A stretch of 64,000 nt of DNA from Rhodopseudomonas faecalis (GCF_003217325.1 NZ_QJTI01000010.1:87164-151163), one strand, 5' to 3'; positions 8,248 through 18,313 are shown, numbered from the stretch's first letter. Program-made: numbers and translations. The notes: generated by a model not told the origin, from the sequence alone.

Positions 8248-10013
8248 ACCTGGCACTGGCATGGTCCGATGCGGCGACCGCGGCGCAGTTGTTCGCGGTC
8301 GATCCGGTCGGCACCGGCGTGTTGCTGCGTTCGCGCGCCGGTCCGGTGCGCGACCGCTGGCTGACGATGCTGCGTGCGGCACTGCCGCCGACCGACGCGC
8401 ATAAACATCTGCCGCTGCATATCGCCGAGGGCCGTCTGCTCGGCGGCCTCGACCTGTCGGCAACGCTGATCACCGGCCGGCCGGTGGCCGAGCGCGGCCT
8501 GCTGGCGGAAGCCGATGGCGGCGTGCTGGTGCTGGCGATGGCCGAGCGCATGCCGTCCTCGACCACGGTGCATGTCACCGCGGCGATGGACTCGCACGAG
8601 ACCCTGATCGAGCGCGACGGCCTGTCGCTGCGCATGCCGGCACGGTTCGGCGTGATCGCCCTCGATGAAGGGCTGGAGGATGAGTTCGCGCCGGCGGCGC
8701 TGCGCGACCGGCTCGCGTTCCATCTCGACCTCGATCGGTTCGCATTCCGCGACACCGAGGAATTCGACATCACGGCCAGCGATATCGACACGGCGCGCGC
8801 GCGCCTGCCGTCGATCCGGGCCACCGACGAGCAGATCGAGGCGATCTGCACCGCCGCGGCCGCGATGGGTATCGTCTCGCTGCGCGCGCCGCTTTTGGCG
8901 ATCCGCGCGGCCCGTGCCGCCGCCGCATTGAGCGGCCATAACGAGATCGACAAGGAAGACATTTCGCTGGCCGCGCGGCTGGTGCTGGCGCCGCGCGCGT
9001 TGTACTTCCCGCAGCCCGAGCAGCCGGATCAATCCGAGCCGCCGCCGCCCGAGCCGCCGCCGCCCCCGGAGGACAATTCCAACGACAACCAGGATCAGGA
9101 GCAGCAGACCCCTGATTTCGACAAGGCGTTGGAAGAGGTGATCCTGGCCGCGGCCAAGGCTGCGATCCCGGACGACGTGCTGGCCTCGCTGCGCGCCTCT
9201 TCGGGGCGCTCGCGGGCGCGCTCGTCCGGCAAGGCCGGCGAATTGCAGAAGTCGAACAAGCGCGGCCGCCCGACCGGCACGCTGCGCGGCGAATTGCGCG
9301 CCGGCGCCAAGCTGAGCGTGATCGAAACGCTGCGCGCCGCGGCGCCCTGGCAGCCGCTGCGCCGCCGCGAAGCCGCGGCGTCCGGCCGCGACAGCGCCCA
9401 GCCGGAAATTCTGATCCGCAAGGACGATTTCCGGATCGCGCGCTTCAAGATGCGCACCGAGACCACCACCATCTTCGTGGTGGACGCCTCAGGCTCGGCG
9501 GCGCTGCACCGGCTCGCCGAAGCCAAGGGCGCGGTCGAGTTGCTGCTCGCCGACTGCTATGTGCGCCGCGACCAGGTGTCGATGATCGCGTTCCGCGGCG
9601 AGATCGCCGAAATCCTGCTGCCGCCGACGCGGTCGCTGACCCGCGCCAAGCGTAGCCTGGCTGGTCTGCCGGGCGGCGGTGGCACGCCGCTGGCGGCCGG
9701 GTTGGACGCCGCGTTCGCGCTCGCCGACTCGATCCGCCGCAAGGGCCAGACGCCGACCGTGATCATGCTGACCGACGGCCGCGCCAACATCGCTCGCGAT
9801 GGTGCGCCGGGCCGCCCGAAGGCCGAGGAAGACGCCTTGGCCTCGGCACGGCAGCTGCGCGCTGCCAACATCAACGCGGTGCTGATCGACATGTCGCCGC
9901 GGCCGGGCCCGCAGGGCGAGAAGATCGCCAAGGAAATGGGCGCGCGCTATCTGCCGCTGCCCTATGCCAACGCCACGGTGCTGTCGCAGGCCGTGCTGGC
10001 CAGCACGCAGTAA
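8244..10013 (+). CDS. bchD: Magnesium chelatase subunit D
   Basis: BchD forms the platform that links the BchI ring to the porphyrin-holding BchH. The N-terminal 250 residues are a degenerate AAA+ domain with no intact Walker A. A Pro/Glu/Gln/Asp-rich linker follows (repeated PPPPEP, then DNQDQEQQ). The C-terminal domain is a von Willebrand A fold with a MIDAS motif (VVDASGSA) and TDGRAN. Length (589 aa) is in the usual range. It overlaps bchI by 4 bases and is followed by a strong terminator. Its usual partner bchO lies separately at 17.4 kb. Confidence 0.97.
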   Translation: MNLALAWSDAATAAQLFAVDPVGTGVLLRSRAGPVRDRWLTMLRAALPPTDAHKHLPLHIAEGRLLGGLDLSATLITGRPVAERGLLAEADGGVLVLAMAERMPSSTTVHVTAAMDSHETLIERDGLSLRMPARFGVIALDEGLEDEFAPAALRDRLAFHLDLDRFAFRDTEEFDITASDIDTARARLPSIRATDEQIEAICTAAAAMGIVSLRAPLLAIRAARAAAALSGHNEIDKEDISLAARLVLAPRALYFPQPEQPDQSEPPPPEPPPPPEDNSNDNQDQEQQTPDFDKALEEVILAAAKAAIPDDVLASLRASSGRSRARSSGKAGELQKSNKRGRPTGTLRGELRAGAKLSVIETLRAAAPWQPLRRREAAASGRDSAQPEILIRKDDFRIARFKMRTETTTIFVVDASGSAALHRLAEAKGAVELLLADCYVRRDQVSMIAFRGEIAEILLPPTRSLTRAKRSLAGLPGGGGTPLAAGLDAAFALADSIRRKGQTPTVIMLTDGRANIARDGAPGRPKAEEDALASARQLRAANINAVLIDMSPRPGPQGEKIAKEMGARYLPLPYANATVLSQAVLASTQ

Positions 10014-10043
10014 CAGCGCGCTCAATCGACCAGGCATTAACGT

Positions 10044-10090
10044 ACAACAGCCGCGGTTCTGATCAGCTCAGAACCGCGGCTGTTGTTTTT
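10044..10090 (+). terminator. Rho-independent terminator after bchD
   Basis: There is a perfect 19-bp inverted repeat (ACAACAGCCGCGGTTCTGA and its complement) with a 5-base loop, ending in TTTTT. It separates the hemC-bchID unit from the accessory genes that follow. Confidence 0.95.
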
Positions 10091-10354
10091 GTCGTCAGCG
10101 GCTGTTGATCGCATGACGCGCGTCAGGCGCACCGCATTGGGTCGTGCGCCGCGCGGCCCGCGGGTGGATCTCGATGAATTGCGTCGTCACGATCAGCCCT
10201 GCTCAGCGCGAAACCGCCCAGCTCAACGGCGGACAGGGCGTCGGTCCTGCTGGCGGCGTTCAGAGCGATCGGCGAAATCACATCGAACGATCTGTTAACT
10301 CGCCTCGGTTATGCCGAAACGAATAGTAAAATAGTATTGTGATCGAGAAACAAC
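10091..10354. other. Gene-free stretch before the acyltransferase gene
   Basis: No convincing gene, repeat or operator is seen. The last 60 bases are clearly more AT-rich (around ATAGTAAAATAGTATTG), which would fit the promoter of the following acyltransferase gene. Confidence 0.4.
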
Positions 10355-11485
10355 GTGTCGCACAATCGCTTCGAAGCGTTGGATAGCTGGCGCGGAATTT
10401 GTGCGTGTATGGTGGCGCTGTTTCATTTCGCAGCTGTCAGCCACATTTCTGAATTCAGCTTGGTCAAGAACGCCTATCTGTTCGTCGACTTCTTCTTTGT
10501 TCTAAGCGGCTTCGTCATCGCAGCGAATTACCGGTCGCGACTCGCTCATGGATTCGGCTTCGGGCGGTTCATGCTGTTGCGGCTCGGCCGCATTTATCCG
10601 CTGCATTTCGTTCTGATGCTGCTGTTCATCCCGATCGACATCGCCAAGGATGGCATCGGTCCCGATCTGTGGCGCGCGCTCGTCACGAACACGCTGCTGC
10701 TGCACAGCCTCGGCGTCAACAATGAGCTGTGGCTCAATTTTCCGAGTTGGAGCATCAGCGCCGAGTTCGCCGCCTACATCGTGTTCGCGCTGGTCGTCAT
10801 TCGCGTGGGCGAAGGGTTGCTGCCCTGGACGCTGCCGATCATCGCTGGGCCCTTGGTGCTGGCGTTCGTCAGTCCGTATGCGATGGATTCGACCTACGAT
10901 TACGGCTTCGTGCGCTGTATCTATGGCTTTGCGCTGGGCGTGATCTGCTTCGACCTGCGCCAAAGATGGCCGGAGCTGTCCCGTCCGCTCGGAATGGCCG
11001 CCGACACTTTGATCGAAGTCGCCGCGACGCTCATCGTCTTCGTTTGCCTCAGCCTCGCAAGCGGCCCTTATTCGTGGACGGTCGCCAGCCCATTTCTGTT
11101 TGCCGTGCTGGTGTTGGTTTTCGCACGCCAGGGCGGCGCGGTCAGCCGATTGCTGACCACTCGGCCGCTACTGCTGATCGGCGCTCTGTCCTATTCCATC
11201 TACATGGTTCATGCCCTGGTCCGCGCTGTGGTGCGGGCAAGCGCAATGGCGCTCGAACACAGTTTTGGTTGGCGTTTGTTTGTGGACAGTGTCGATTACC
11301 GCGGGGAACCAACGCGCCTGCTCTGGGTGGCCGGGTCGCCCTGGCTGGCCGATCTGCTGCAGATCGCGATGCTGCTCGCAACGATCGCCATGGCGATGCT
11401 CACTTGGCGTTATATCGAGGAGCCTGGCCGGCTATGGAGCCGCAGGCTGGTTTCCCAAGCGCCGAGACGAGTGGTTGCCGAATAG
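10355..11485 (+). CDS. Acyltransferase 3 family membrane protein
   Basis: The 376-aa protein has the typical start of the acyltransferase 3 (OafA/NodX-like) family. LDSWRGICACMVALFHF carries the Arg and His used in acyl transfer, and FVDFFFVLSGFVIA and RLGRIYPLHF follow. About ten hydrophobic segments span the whole length. The SYSIYMVHALV segment near residue 285 and the C-terminal TWRYIEEPGR are also family hallmarks. Such proteins usually O-acylate surface sugars or lipids; the substrate here is unknown. The start is GTG with a weak ribosome binding site. It has no obvious link to photosynthesis and sits in an accessory island between bchD and hemE. Confidence 0.85.
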   Translation: MSHNRFEALDSWRGICACMVALFHFAAVSHISEFSLVKNAYLFVDFFFVLSGFVIAANYRSRLAHGFGFGRFMLLRLGRIYPLHFVLMLLFIPIDIAKDGIGPDLWRALVTNTLLLHSLGVNNELWLNFPSWSISAEFAAYIVFALVVIRVGEGLLPWTLPIIAGPLVLAFVSPYAMDSTYDYGFVRCIYGFALGVICFDLRQRWPELSRPLGMAADTLIEVAATLIVFVCLSLASGPYSWTVASPFLFAVLVLVFARQGGAVSRLLTTRPLLLIGALSYSIYMVHALVRAVVRASAMALEHSFGWRLFVDSVDYRGEPTRLLWVAGSPWLADLLQIAMLLATIAMAMLTWRYIEEPGRLWSRRLVSQAPRRVVAE

Positions 11486-11552
11486 CTTGATCCGTTCGTC
11501 GGCGGTGTGGATGGCGCGGCCGCTCCGCTGCCGAGCTTTGATCGCGCTGCGA

Positions 11553-12767
11553 CTAAGGCACTTCACGGCGGCGGGCGCGTTCCAGCGTCTCTGACGGCCG
11601 CTCGCCGAATGCCAGCCGATAGTCGCGCGCGAAATGGCCCTGATTTTGGAAGCAGCATTTCAGCGCCGTGCCGAGCACGGTGGTCGATTTGTCGGCCATC
11701 TGCAGCATCGCGCGGGCATGATTGAGCCGCACGAGCTTGATGTATTCCTGGGGCGTGTGGGCGCAGGCCAGCTTGAAGTGCTTGAACAGCGTCCGGCTGT
11801 TGACCCCGGCCACCTTGGCGAGACCGGCGACGCTGAGCGGCTGGTCCCAATGCTGATCGACATATTGCCGCACGGTCTGCACCGTGTGGCCATAGGGCGA
11901 ATGTTCGGAAAGGCGCTTGGCGTCGGTAATGTCGAGACAGGCGCCGACCGCGCCGATCACTTCACCGACCAGATTGATCACCGGCTTCATGGCCTGGTTG
12001 ACCCAGCGCAGCTCGCCATTGCCGCGATAGATCCGGAATTCGCTGGAGATGAAGATACCCTTCTTGACGCGCTGCATGTCGCTGAGCACGCGCATCTGAT
12101 CGTCGGGATGGACCTGCGTCAGACAAGTTCGGAATTTCGGCACCGGCGCATTCGACGGTAGCCCCATCAGCTGCAGGAAGCCGGCTGAACAGACCCCGGT
12201 CCGATTCGGGAAATCATAGGACCAGAACGACACCCCATGGAGGTCGCCACGGCTGCTGACGAATGAGTTCACCTCAGCCGCTGGCATGGACTGCGGCGCG
12301 GCCGTCTCGGTGGTATTCATCCGGGCGCAGGCGATCAAGCCGATAGTCAGTAGCCGGCCATTGTCCTCAGAGCGTTCCAGCGCGGTCATGGTGACACGCA
12401 GCGGAATCGGCGTGCCGCCTTTTTGAACGGCCCGGCACTCAAGCGTGCAGCTGTCGACTTCCTCCCGTACCAGCTGGCGCACGGAATTGGAGCACAGCGC
12501 GAGCTGCTCGGGGTGGGCCAAATCTTCAGTTGTAAGGTGGCTGACGATCTCGTCATGCGAGTATCCGACCAGTTCGCAAAACCGCGGGTTGGCGGCGATT
12601 ATTCGCTTGGTTGCAACGTCGATTTTGGCGAAGCCGAGATTGTTGCACGCGACGGTGTGTTCGAGAGCCGAAAACGGAACTAGTACATCGCCCAGCTGGG
12701 TCCGATGTACGTATTGCTGTGAACTCGATGGGGGTTCTTGCCGCGTCATGAAATTATGCGAATACAT
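11553..12767 (-). CDS. PAS-PAS-AraC family transcriptional regulator
   Basis: The protein has two PAS-like modules. The first includes AKIDVATKRIIAANPRFCELVGYS. The second reads GVSFWSYDFPNRTGVCSAG, with a PAC-type end at GEVIGAVGACLDITDAKR. A C-terminal AraC-type double helix-turn-helix follows (LSVAGLAKVAGVNSRTLFKHF and ALKCCFQNQGHFARDY). It should bind DNA in response to a small ligand, redox change or light; the signal is unknown. I chose the ATG at 12767 (404 aa) because the frame above it is poor in coding character and crosses the likely promoter. The ATG at 12749 is an alternative. It is divergent from the chemoreceptor gene across 320 bp. Confidence 0.75.
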   Translation of the reverse strand: MYSHNFMTRQEPPSSSQQYVHRTQLGDVLVPFSALEHTVACNNLGFAKIDVATKRIIAANPRFCELVGYSHDEIVSHLTTEDLAHPEQLALCSNSVRQLVREEVDSCTLECRAVQKGGTPIPLRVTMTALERSEDNGRLLTIGLIACARMNTTETAAPQSMPAAEVNSFVSSRGDLHGVSFWSYDFPNRTGVCSAGFLQLMGLPSNAPVPKFRTCLTQVHPDDQMRVLSDMQRVKKGIFISSEFRIYRGNGELRWVNQAMKPVINLVGEVIGAVGACLDITDAKRLSEHSPYGHTVQTVRQYVDQHWDQPLSVAGLAKVAGVNSRTLFKHFKLACAHTPQEYIKLVRLNHARAMLQMADKSTTVLGTALKCCFQNQGHFARDYRLAFGERPSETLERARRREVP

Positions 12768-13088
12768 CTCACGATTAATGTCCAGGTAGCAAGCAGCGGT
12801 AGCCGGTTTGTCGACAGTTAGAATGAACTGAACAACAGTTATTGACCGTTTTTGATTTGTTGCGACTTCCAGAGAGACGTCTGCTCGCAGAGCGAACGGA
12901 CGGGAACTCAAAGTTTGTACACCCGACACAAACGCTGTTCGCATTTTGAGCGCCGTGGGCGCAATTCTGCCGTCCGGTGATTTCAGAAAATTTCACCACC
13001 TTTGCGGCAATGTGTGGATGCCGTCGTCTTGGCATGACCGGCATCATTGAGTTTATCGACCTACGCCTTTGACGGATGATCGATCCCT
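12768..13088. other. Divergent intergenic region between PAS-AraC regulator and chemoreceptor
   Basis: No gene is visible. The region is AT-richer than its neighbours and should hold the promoters of both divergent genes. Short imperfect inverted repeats exist (for example GGTGA/TCACC at about 12976-12997), but nothing matches a named operator. Confidence 0.4.
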
Positions 13089-14795
13089 ATGAATACTTCG
13101 ACCAGCACCAAACGACTGCGACTGACCATCGGACGGAAAATCTACGCGCTGATCGCAATTGGCTTTGTTGGCCTGATCGGCATTTCCGTCCTGGACTCCA
13201 ACGAGCTGGCCAGCGGGCTAAAACGTCAGAAGCAGATCGAGCTGCAGCATCTGACTGAGCTGGCCCTTGGTGTGATCAAGGACCAGCATGCCGCTGTGCA
13301 GCGTGGTGAGGTGTCGGAAGCGGAGGCGCAAAAGCGTGCGGCCGATCGCGTGTCGGCGATGCGCTATGGTAATGGCGACTACTTCTTTATCGCTGACATG
13401 CAGCGGCGCATGGTGGCGCATGGCACCACGCCGGCGCTGGTCGGCAAAGATATGTCGGAAACCAAGGACCCGAACGGCAAGCGCCTGGTCGTCGAGATGG
13501 TGGCGATCGTGCAGCAGAGCGGTTCCGGCTTTGTCGATTATGTCTGGGCCAAGCCTGGTGCCGAACAGCCGCAGCCCAAGCTGTCTTACGTCGTGGGCTT
13601 CGCGCCCTGGGGCTGGGTGATTTCCACCGGCGTTTACATCGACGATCTCGACGCGCAGACCTGGGCCTCCACCGAAAACTCGCTGATCGCGGCAGGTATT
13701 GTGATCGTCATTCTTCTGGTCACGTCGGTGCTGATGGCGCGGCGTATCACCGGACCGCTGATCCGCATGACCGCGGCGATGAAGGAACTCGCGAGCGGTA
13801 AGCTCGAGGTCGAGGTTCCCGGCATCGGCCGCAGCGACGAACTCGGCGAGATGGCCGAGGCGGTCGAAGTGTTCAAGGTCAACGCGATCGAACGGCAGCG
13901 GCTGGAAGCGGAGCATGCGTTGCAGGAGAGCCGTGCGGCTGACGAACGCCGGGCGCATAGCAACAAGCTGGCCAACGATTTCGAAGCGGCGATCGGCGAA
14001 ATCATTCACACCGTCTCTTCGGCCTCGACCGAGCTGGAAGCGTCGGCGAGCTCGCTGACCGCCACGGCCTCGCGCTCTCAGGACCTTGCCACCGCAGTGG
14101 CTGCTGCGTCCGAGGAAGCCACCACCAATGTGCAGTCGGTTGCTTCGGCGGCCGAAGAGATGAGCTCGTCAGTGAACGAGATCAGCCGGCAGGTGCAGGA
14201 CTCGGCGCGGATCGCGCACGAAGCGGTCGAACAGGCCCGCAAGACTAATGGCCGCGTCGAAGAATTGTCGCGCGCGGCGTCGCGGATCGGCGATGTGGTG
14301 GAACTGATCAACACCATCGCCGGTCAGACCAATCTGCTCGCGCTCAACGCCACGATCGAAGCGGCGCGCGCGGGCGAAGCGGGTCGCGGCTTTGCCGTGG
14401 TGGCGAGCGAAGTGAAGGCGCTGGCCGAACAGACTGCGAAGGCCACCGGCGAGATTGGCCAGCAGATTGATGGCATCCAGGCTGCGACTCAGGAGTCGGT
14501 GTTGGCAATCAAGGAAATCAGTGACACAATCGCGCAGATGTCTGAGATTTCCTCCACCATTGCCGCAGCCGTTGAGGAGCAAGGTGCGGCGACCCAGGAA
14601 ATCTCGCGCAACGTGCAGCAGGCGGCGGCGGGAACCGGCGAAGTATCGTCGAATATCGCCGATGTGCAGCGCGGAGCCGCTGAAACCGGCTCGGCCTCCT
14701 CACAAGTGTTGGCTGCGGCCCAGACTCTTTCGCGCGACAGCGATCGGCTGAAGGTGGAAGTGTCCAAATTCCTCGACACTGTTCGGGCGGCATGA
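13089..14795 (+). CDS. Methyl-accepting chemotaxis protein with periplasmic Cache sensor
   Basis: The 568-aa receptor has a first transmembrane segment at about residues 20-36. A periplasmic single Cache (sCache_2) domain follows, with [20 protein letters not shown] and the downstream [16 protein letters not shown] typical of that fold. A second membrane segment (about 198-216), a HAMP domain ([18 protein letters not shown]) and a long cytoplasmic signalling domain complete it. The signalling hairpin tip is [20 protein letters not shown], the most conserved motif of the family. It should sense a small organic acid or similar ligand and control CheA. The stop codon overlaps the next small gene. 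Confidence 0.92.
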   Translation: MNTSTSTKRLRLTIGRKIYALIAIGFVGLIGISVLDSNELASGLKRQKQIELQHLTELALGVIKDQHAAVQRGEVSEAEAQKRAADRVSAMRYGNGDYFFIADMQRRMVAHGTTPALVGKDMSETKDPNGKRLVVEMVAIVQQSGSGFVDYVWAKPGAEQPQPKLSYVVGFAPWGWVISTGVYIDDLDAQTWASTENSLIAAGIVIVILLVTSVLMARRITGPLIRMTAAMKELASGKLEVEVPGIGRSDELGEMAEAVEVFKVNAIERQRLEAEHALQESRAADERRAHSNKLANDFEAAIGEIIHTVSSASTELEASASSLTATASRSQDLATAVAAASEEATTNVQSVASAAEEMSSSVNEISRQVQDSARIAHEAVEQARKTNGRVEELSRAASRIGDVVELINTIAGQTNLLALNATIEAARAGEAGRGFAVVASEVKALAEQTAKATGEIGQQIDGIQAATQESVLAIKEISDTIAQMSEISSTIAAAVEEQGAATQEISRNVQQAAAGTGEVSSNIADVQRGAAETGSASSQVLAAAQTLSRDSDRLKVEVSKFLDTVRAA

Positions 14796-15124
14796 TGAGC
14801 GACGGCGAATCCTCAAAACCGGTCAACGAAGGCGGCGAAGCCGGTTCGGCAGCGCCGCCGGCGGAGGATTCGCCAGTTTCGCTCTCGACTGCGATTTCCG
14901 ATGTCGCCGCCTCGGCGGCGCAGTGGCACTTTCGCATCGACGAGCTGATCGCCCATCTCGATAGCGTCGAAGACACCATCGACTTTTTGCCGGATCAGGA
15001 GACCCGCCTGACGCTGCGCCGTAATCTGCGCAACAAGCGCTCGCAGCTACGCGATGCCGGCCGGCAATTGACGCATCAGGTGCGGACGCTGTCGCGTTTT
15101 GCCGCGGTGCGCGATCGGTCTTAG
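14792..15124 (+). CDS. Hypothetical small acidic protein coupled to the chemoreceptor
   Basis: I do not recognise this 110-aa protein. The first 40 residues are Ser, Gly, Glu and Pro rich and look disordered. The remainder is predicted helical with charged heptad-like patterns ([18 protein letters not shown] and [21 protein letters not shown]). There is no membrane segment. It overlaps the chemoreceptor stop by 4 bases (ATGATG; either ATG could be used). A co-translated accessory role in the receptor pathway is therefore plausible but is inference from position only. Confidence 0.65.
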   Translation: MMSDGESSKPVNEGGEAGSAAPPAEDSPVSLSTAISDVAASAAQWHFRIDELIAHLDSVEDTIDFLPDQETRLTLRRNLRNKRSQLRDAGRQLTHQVRTLSRFAAVRDRS

Positions 15125-15179
15125 GACCGCGCCACGCGCTTGCTGTCGCGGCAGGCCGCGGAACTCAAAAAAATCAGCC

Positions 15180-15236
15180 GACTGAAAATCGGCCGACAGA
15201 AAACCAGCAGACAGAAAACCAGCAGACAGAAATAAA
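15180..15236. repeat. 15-bp short tandem repeat
   Basis: The unit GACAGAAAACCAGCA occurs perfectly twice (15195-15224). A degenerate copy precedes it (GACTGAAAATCGGCC) and a partial copy follows it (GACAGAAATAAA). It lies between the small acidic gene and the hemE terminator and is AT-richer than its surroundings. Confidence 0.8.
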
Positions 15237-15237
15237 A

Positions 15238-15260
15238 ATGGCCGGGGATCACCCGGCCAT
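15238..15260 (-). terminator. Rho-independent terminator of hemE
   Basis: Read on the minus strand, a hairpin with ATGGCCGGG and CCCGGCCAT arms is followed by TTTTATTTCT. It lies 27 bases after the hemE stop codon. Confidence 0.85.
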
Positions 15261-15287
15261 TGTCGTTTGCGTTGCCGTGCGTGCGGC

Positions 15288-16334
15288 TCAGCCCTTATAG
15301 GCGCGCACCCGCTTGATCATCTGCTCGACATGGGCGATCGACGCGTCGGGCGTGATGCCATGGCCGAGATTGAAGATGTGGCGGCCAGCCGAGTAGCTCT
15401 TGAGCACGTCGTCGACGGCTTCGTCGAGCGCAGCGCCGCCCGCGATCAGCAGCAGCGGATCGAGGTTGCCCTGCACCACCACCTTGTTCTGCACCTTCTC
15501 GCGCACCAGCGACGGCTCCGCGGTCCAGTCGATCGACACGCCGTCGACGCCGGTCCGTTCGATGAACGCCGGCAGCAGCGCGCCAGCGCCACGCGGGAAG
15601 CCGATGATCTTGGCGTCCGGCTTGACCTTGCGGATGCCGTCGACGATGCGGCGGGTCGGCTCGATGCACCACTTCTCGAATTCACGCGGGGGCAGGATGC
15701 CGGCCCAGGTGTCGAAGATCTGCAGCACTTCGGCGCCGGCTTCGAGCTGCGCCAGCAGATACTGGATCGAGCTGTCGACCAGGGTGTCGATGATCTTAGC
15801 GAACGCGCCCGGGTGCTGATAGGCCATCAGCCGCGCCGGATGCTGGTCCGAGGTGCCCTGACCGGCGACCATGTAGGTCGCGACCGTGAACGGCGCACCG
15901 CAGAAGCCGATCAGCGTCGTCTCCTTCGGCAGTTCGCGGCGGACGATGCGCAGCGCGTCGAACACCGGCTGTAGCTTCGACAGGTCGATCGCCTTGCTGA
16001 GCGAGGAAACCTTGTCCGGCGAATCCAGCGGATCGAGCCGCGGACCTTCACCCACTTCGAACCGCACCGAGCGGCCGAGCGCGTAAGGCACCACCAGAAT
16101 GTCGGAGAAGATGATCGCGGCATCGAAGCCGAATCGGCGAATCGGCTGTAGCGTGACTTCCGCAGCGAGCTCGGCGTTGAAGCACAGATCGAGGAAGCTG
16201 CCAGCCTTGGTACGGGTCTCCCGGTATTCCGGTAGATAACGGCCGGCTTGGCGCATCATCCACATCGGCGGCGAGGCCTGCCGGTTGCCGGAAAGCACTT
16301 CAAGGAACGGTTTGGTTACGAGATTCTGTGTCAA
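15288..16334 (-). CDS. hemE: Uroporphyrinogen decarboxylase
   Basis: HemE removes four carboxyl groups from uroporphyrinogen III to give coproporphyrinogen III in the cytoplasm. Signature stretches are [18 protein letters not shown] (the conserved Arg motif) and [18 protein letters not shown] with the catalytic Asp. [13 protein letters not shown] and [16 protein letters not shown] are also present. The 348-aa product begins at a TTG codon (TTGACACAGAATCTC). It is preceded by GGGAAC at a good distance and is in the correct place for the family N-terminus; no ATG or GTG gives a better start. The gene diverges from the hydrolase-bchO-crt genes. Confidence 0.93.
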   Translation of the reverse strand: MTQNLVTKPFLEVLSGNRQASPPMWMMRQAGRYLPEYRETRTKAGSFLDLCFNAELAAEVTLQPIRRFGFDAAIIFSDILVVPYALGRSVRFEVGEGPRLDPLDSPDKVSSLSKAIDLSKLQPVFDALRIVRRELPKETTLIGFCGAPFTVATYMVAGQGTSDQHPARLMAYQHPGAFAKIIDTLVDSSIQYLLAQLEAGAEVLQIFDTWAGILPPREFEKWCIEPTRRIVDGIRKVKPDAKIIGFPRGAGALLPAFIERTGVDGVSIDWTAEPSLVREKVQNKVVVQGNLDPLLLIAGGAALDEAVDDVLKSYSAGRHIFNLGHGITPDASIAHVEQMIKRVRAYKG

Positions 16335-16446
16335 GAGATGTTCCCATTGTTGTTTGCCAAGATTTCTTGACGGGTCTGATACACTGCCGCCACCGTCTTG
16401 ACCACGGCGAGATGCGGTCCAGATAGGCTGAAACAGGAATTCCGAG

Positions 16447-17400
16447 ATGAATGCTGACACTCCATCCCAAGCCTCGCCCACAACCCGTAGCGTTTCGGGT
16501 TTGCCCGCACCGGTCTCAGGACAACATCATGAGATCGACAGCCCTGCCGGTCGGCTGAGCTATTGGACGGCACGGCCCGAGACCGTCACGACGACGACAC
16601 CGTTGTTGCTCATTCACAGCATCAACGCTGCCGGATCGGCCTATGAGATGAAGCCGATCTATGAGCACTATAGCGCCGTCCGCCCGGTTTATGCGGTCGA
16701 GTTGCCCGGCTTTGGTCATACCAGCCGCGAAAAGCGTCAATACACAATTCGGATGATGACCGACGCGATTCTCGCTGTGACCAAAGAAATCCAGCGAATT
16801 CACGGTGATGCGCCGATCGACGCGATGGCGCTGTCGCTGTCTTGCGAATTCTTGGCGCGAGCCGCCAATGAGATGCCGAGCGCTTATCGCAGCATCGGTC
16901 TGATCAGTCCGACCGGACTCGAAGAGCGGCAAGGGCGCTGGATCAACGGCTCGCGCGCGATTCCCTGGCTGCACAGGTTCTTCGAGAACCCGTTGTGGAG
17001 CGAGACCATTTTCGGTCTGCTCACCCTGCGCCCGGTGATCGGCTGGTTCTTGAAGAAGACTTTCGGCTCCAACGAGTACGATCGCGGCCTGCTCGACTAC
17101 GACTATCTCACCACCCATCAGCCCGGTGCGCAGCACGCGCCGTATTATTTCGTCTCAGGCTATCTGTTCAGCCAGGATGCGCCGATGCTGTACCAGCAGC
17201 TGCGCATGCCGGTGTGGATGTCGCACGGCGTGCGCGGCGACTTCATCGACTATGGCAATAAGGGCTGGGTGTCGCGGCTGTCGAACTATGTGGTCACCGT
17301 GTATCAGACCGGCGCGATGCCGCATTTCGAGCTGCCGGATGCGTTCATGCGTGACTACGACATGTTCCAGGCCGCGATGCCGGCGCCGCGCACCGCCTAG
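16447..17400 (+). CDS. Alpha/beta hydrolase with altered nucleophile elbow, upstream of bchO
   Basis: The 317-aa protein has an alpha/beta hydrolase layout with [17 protein letters not shown] as oxyanion region and [13 protein letters not shown] as the following strand. The nucleophile elbow reads [15 protein letters not shown] where the family has GxSxG. The Ser is kept but both glycines are replaced by Ala and Ser. The C-terminal His is in [12 protein letters not shown]. It has no signal peptide. It lies 12 bp before bchO, so it is probably co-transcribed and may act in pigment synthesis, for instance as a second BchO-like helper. A good ribosome binding site (AGGA) precedes the ATG. The function is not known to me. 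Confidence 0.8.
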   Translation: MNADTPSQASPTTRSVSGLPAPVSGQHHEIDSPAGRLSYWTARPETVTTTTPLLLIHSINAAGSAYEMKPIYEHYSAVRPVYAVELPGFGHTSREKRQYTIRMMTDAILAVTKEIQRIHGDAPIDAMALSLSCEFLARAANEMPSAYRSIGLISPTGLEERQGRWINGSRAIPWLHRFFENPLWSETIFGLLTLRPVIGWFLKKTFGSNEYDRGLLDYDYLTTHQPGAQHAPYYFVSGYLFSQDAPMLYQQLRMPVWMSHGVRGDFIDYGNKGWVSRLSNYVVTVYQTGAMPHFELPDAFMRDYDMFQAAMPAPRTA

Positions 17401-17412
17401 CCGGGGAGGCCG

Positions 17413-18300
17413 ATGTCGGACCTGGTCTGGAGCAGGGATGGCAGGGACTGGCCCCATCGTCAGTCCAGCGAATTCATCGAAGCCGGTGGATTTCGTTGGC
17501 ATGTGCAACGAATGGGGCAGGGACCTGTCGTCCTGCTGATTCACGGCACCGGCGCCGCGTCACATTCGTGGCGCGGCCTGGCGCCGTTGCTGGCGTCTGA
17601 TTTCACGGTGATCGCTCCAGACCTGCCTGGCCACGGCTTTACCCAGACGCCGCTGGCGCACCGGCTATCGCTGTCGGGCATGGCCACTGATCTCGCTGCC
17701 TTGCTGCGCGTGCTGCAGGTCGAGCCGCGGATCGTGGTCGGCCATTCTGCCGGCGCGGCGATCGCAGCGCGCATGTGCCTCGATGGCCAGATTGATCCCG
17801 AGCTGCTGATAAGTCTCAATGGCGCTTTTCTGCCCTATGGCGGCCACGCGGCCAACCTGTTCTCGCCATTGGCAAAAATGCTGGTACTCAACCCGTTTGT
17901 ACCACGGCTGTTTGCGTTGCAGGCCTACATGCCGGGTGCGGTCGAGCGCCTGCTCGGTAACACCGGCTCTCGGATTGAGCCGGCGGGAACGGCGCTTTAT
18001 GCCAAGCTGATCCGCAGCCCCGGCCATGTCGCATCCGCGCTGCGCATGATGTCGAATTGGGATCTGCAGCCGGTGTTGCAGGCTTTGCCGCGGCTTAAGC
18101 CGCAATTGGTGCTGGTCGCGGCCGAGCGCGACCGGGCGATTCCGCCCAGCGAGGCGGTGCGGGTTGCCGAGGTGCAGCGCCATGCGGTGATCGAAAGGTT
18201 GTCGGGCCTCGGCCATCTCGCACATGAGGAGCGACCACAAATCATAGCAGGACTCATCCGGAAATATGCGAACATGGCTTTTCCGGATGCAGTCGCTTAA
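17413..18300 (+). CDS. bchO: Magnesium chelatase accessory alpha/beta hydrolase BchO
   Basis: BchO is an alpha/beta hydrolase of the PGC thought to support magnesium chelation; its exact chemistry is not established. Family marks are GGFRWHVQRMGQGPVVLLIHG and the canonical nucleophile elbow VVGHSAGAA. The acid/His region is VLVAAERDRAIPPSEA, followed by LGHLAHEERP. Length (295 aa) is normal. GGGGAGG lies directly before the ATG. In many PGCs bchO follows bchID. Here it is 7 kb away, downstream of a second hydrolase and upstream of the crtIB operators. Confidence 0.9.
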   Translation: MSDLVWSRDGRDWPHRQSSEFIEAGGFRWHVQRMGQGPVVLLIHGTGAASHSWRGLAPLLASDFTVIAPDLPGHGFTQTPLAHRLSLSGMATDLAALLRVLQVEPRIVVGHSAGAAIAARMCLDGQIDPELLISLNGAFLPYGGHAANLFSPLAKMLVLNPFVPRLFALQAYMPGAVERLLGNTGSRIEPAGTALYAKLIRSPGHVASALRMMSNWDLQPVLQALPRLKPQLVLVAAERDRAIPPSEAVRVAEVQRHAVIERLSGLGHLAHEERPQIIAGLIRKYANMAFPDAVA

Positions 18301-18313
18301 CCAGTGTCCCCAG

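Noticed and set aside
16352..16369. TGC-N12-ACG palindrome between hemE and the hydrolase gene as a PpsR site
   Set aside because: It has a mismatch in each half. The internal CAAG/CTTG symmetry is suggestive, but it is too weak to annotate.
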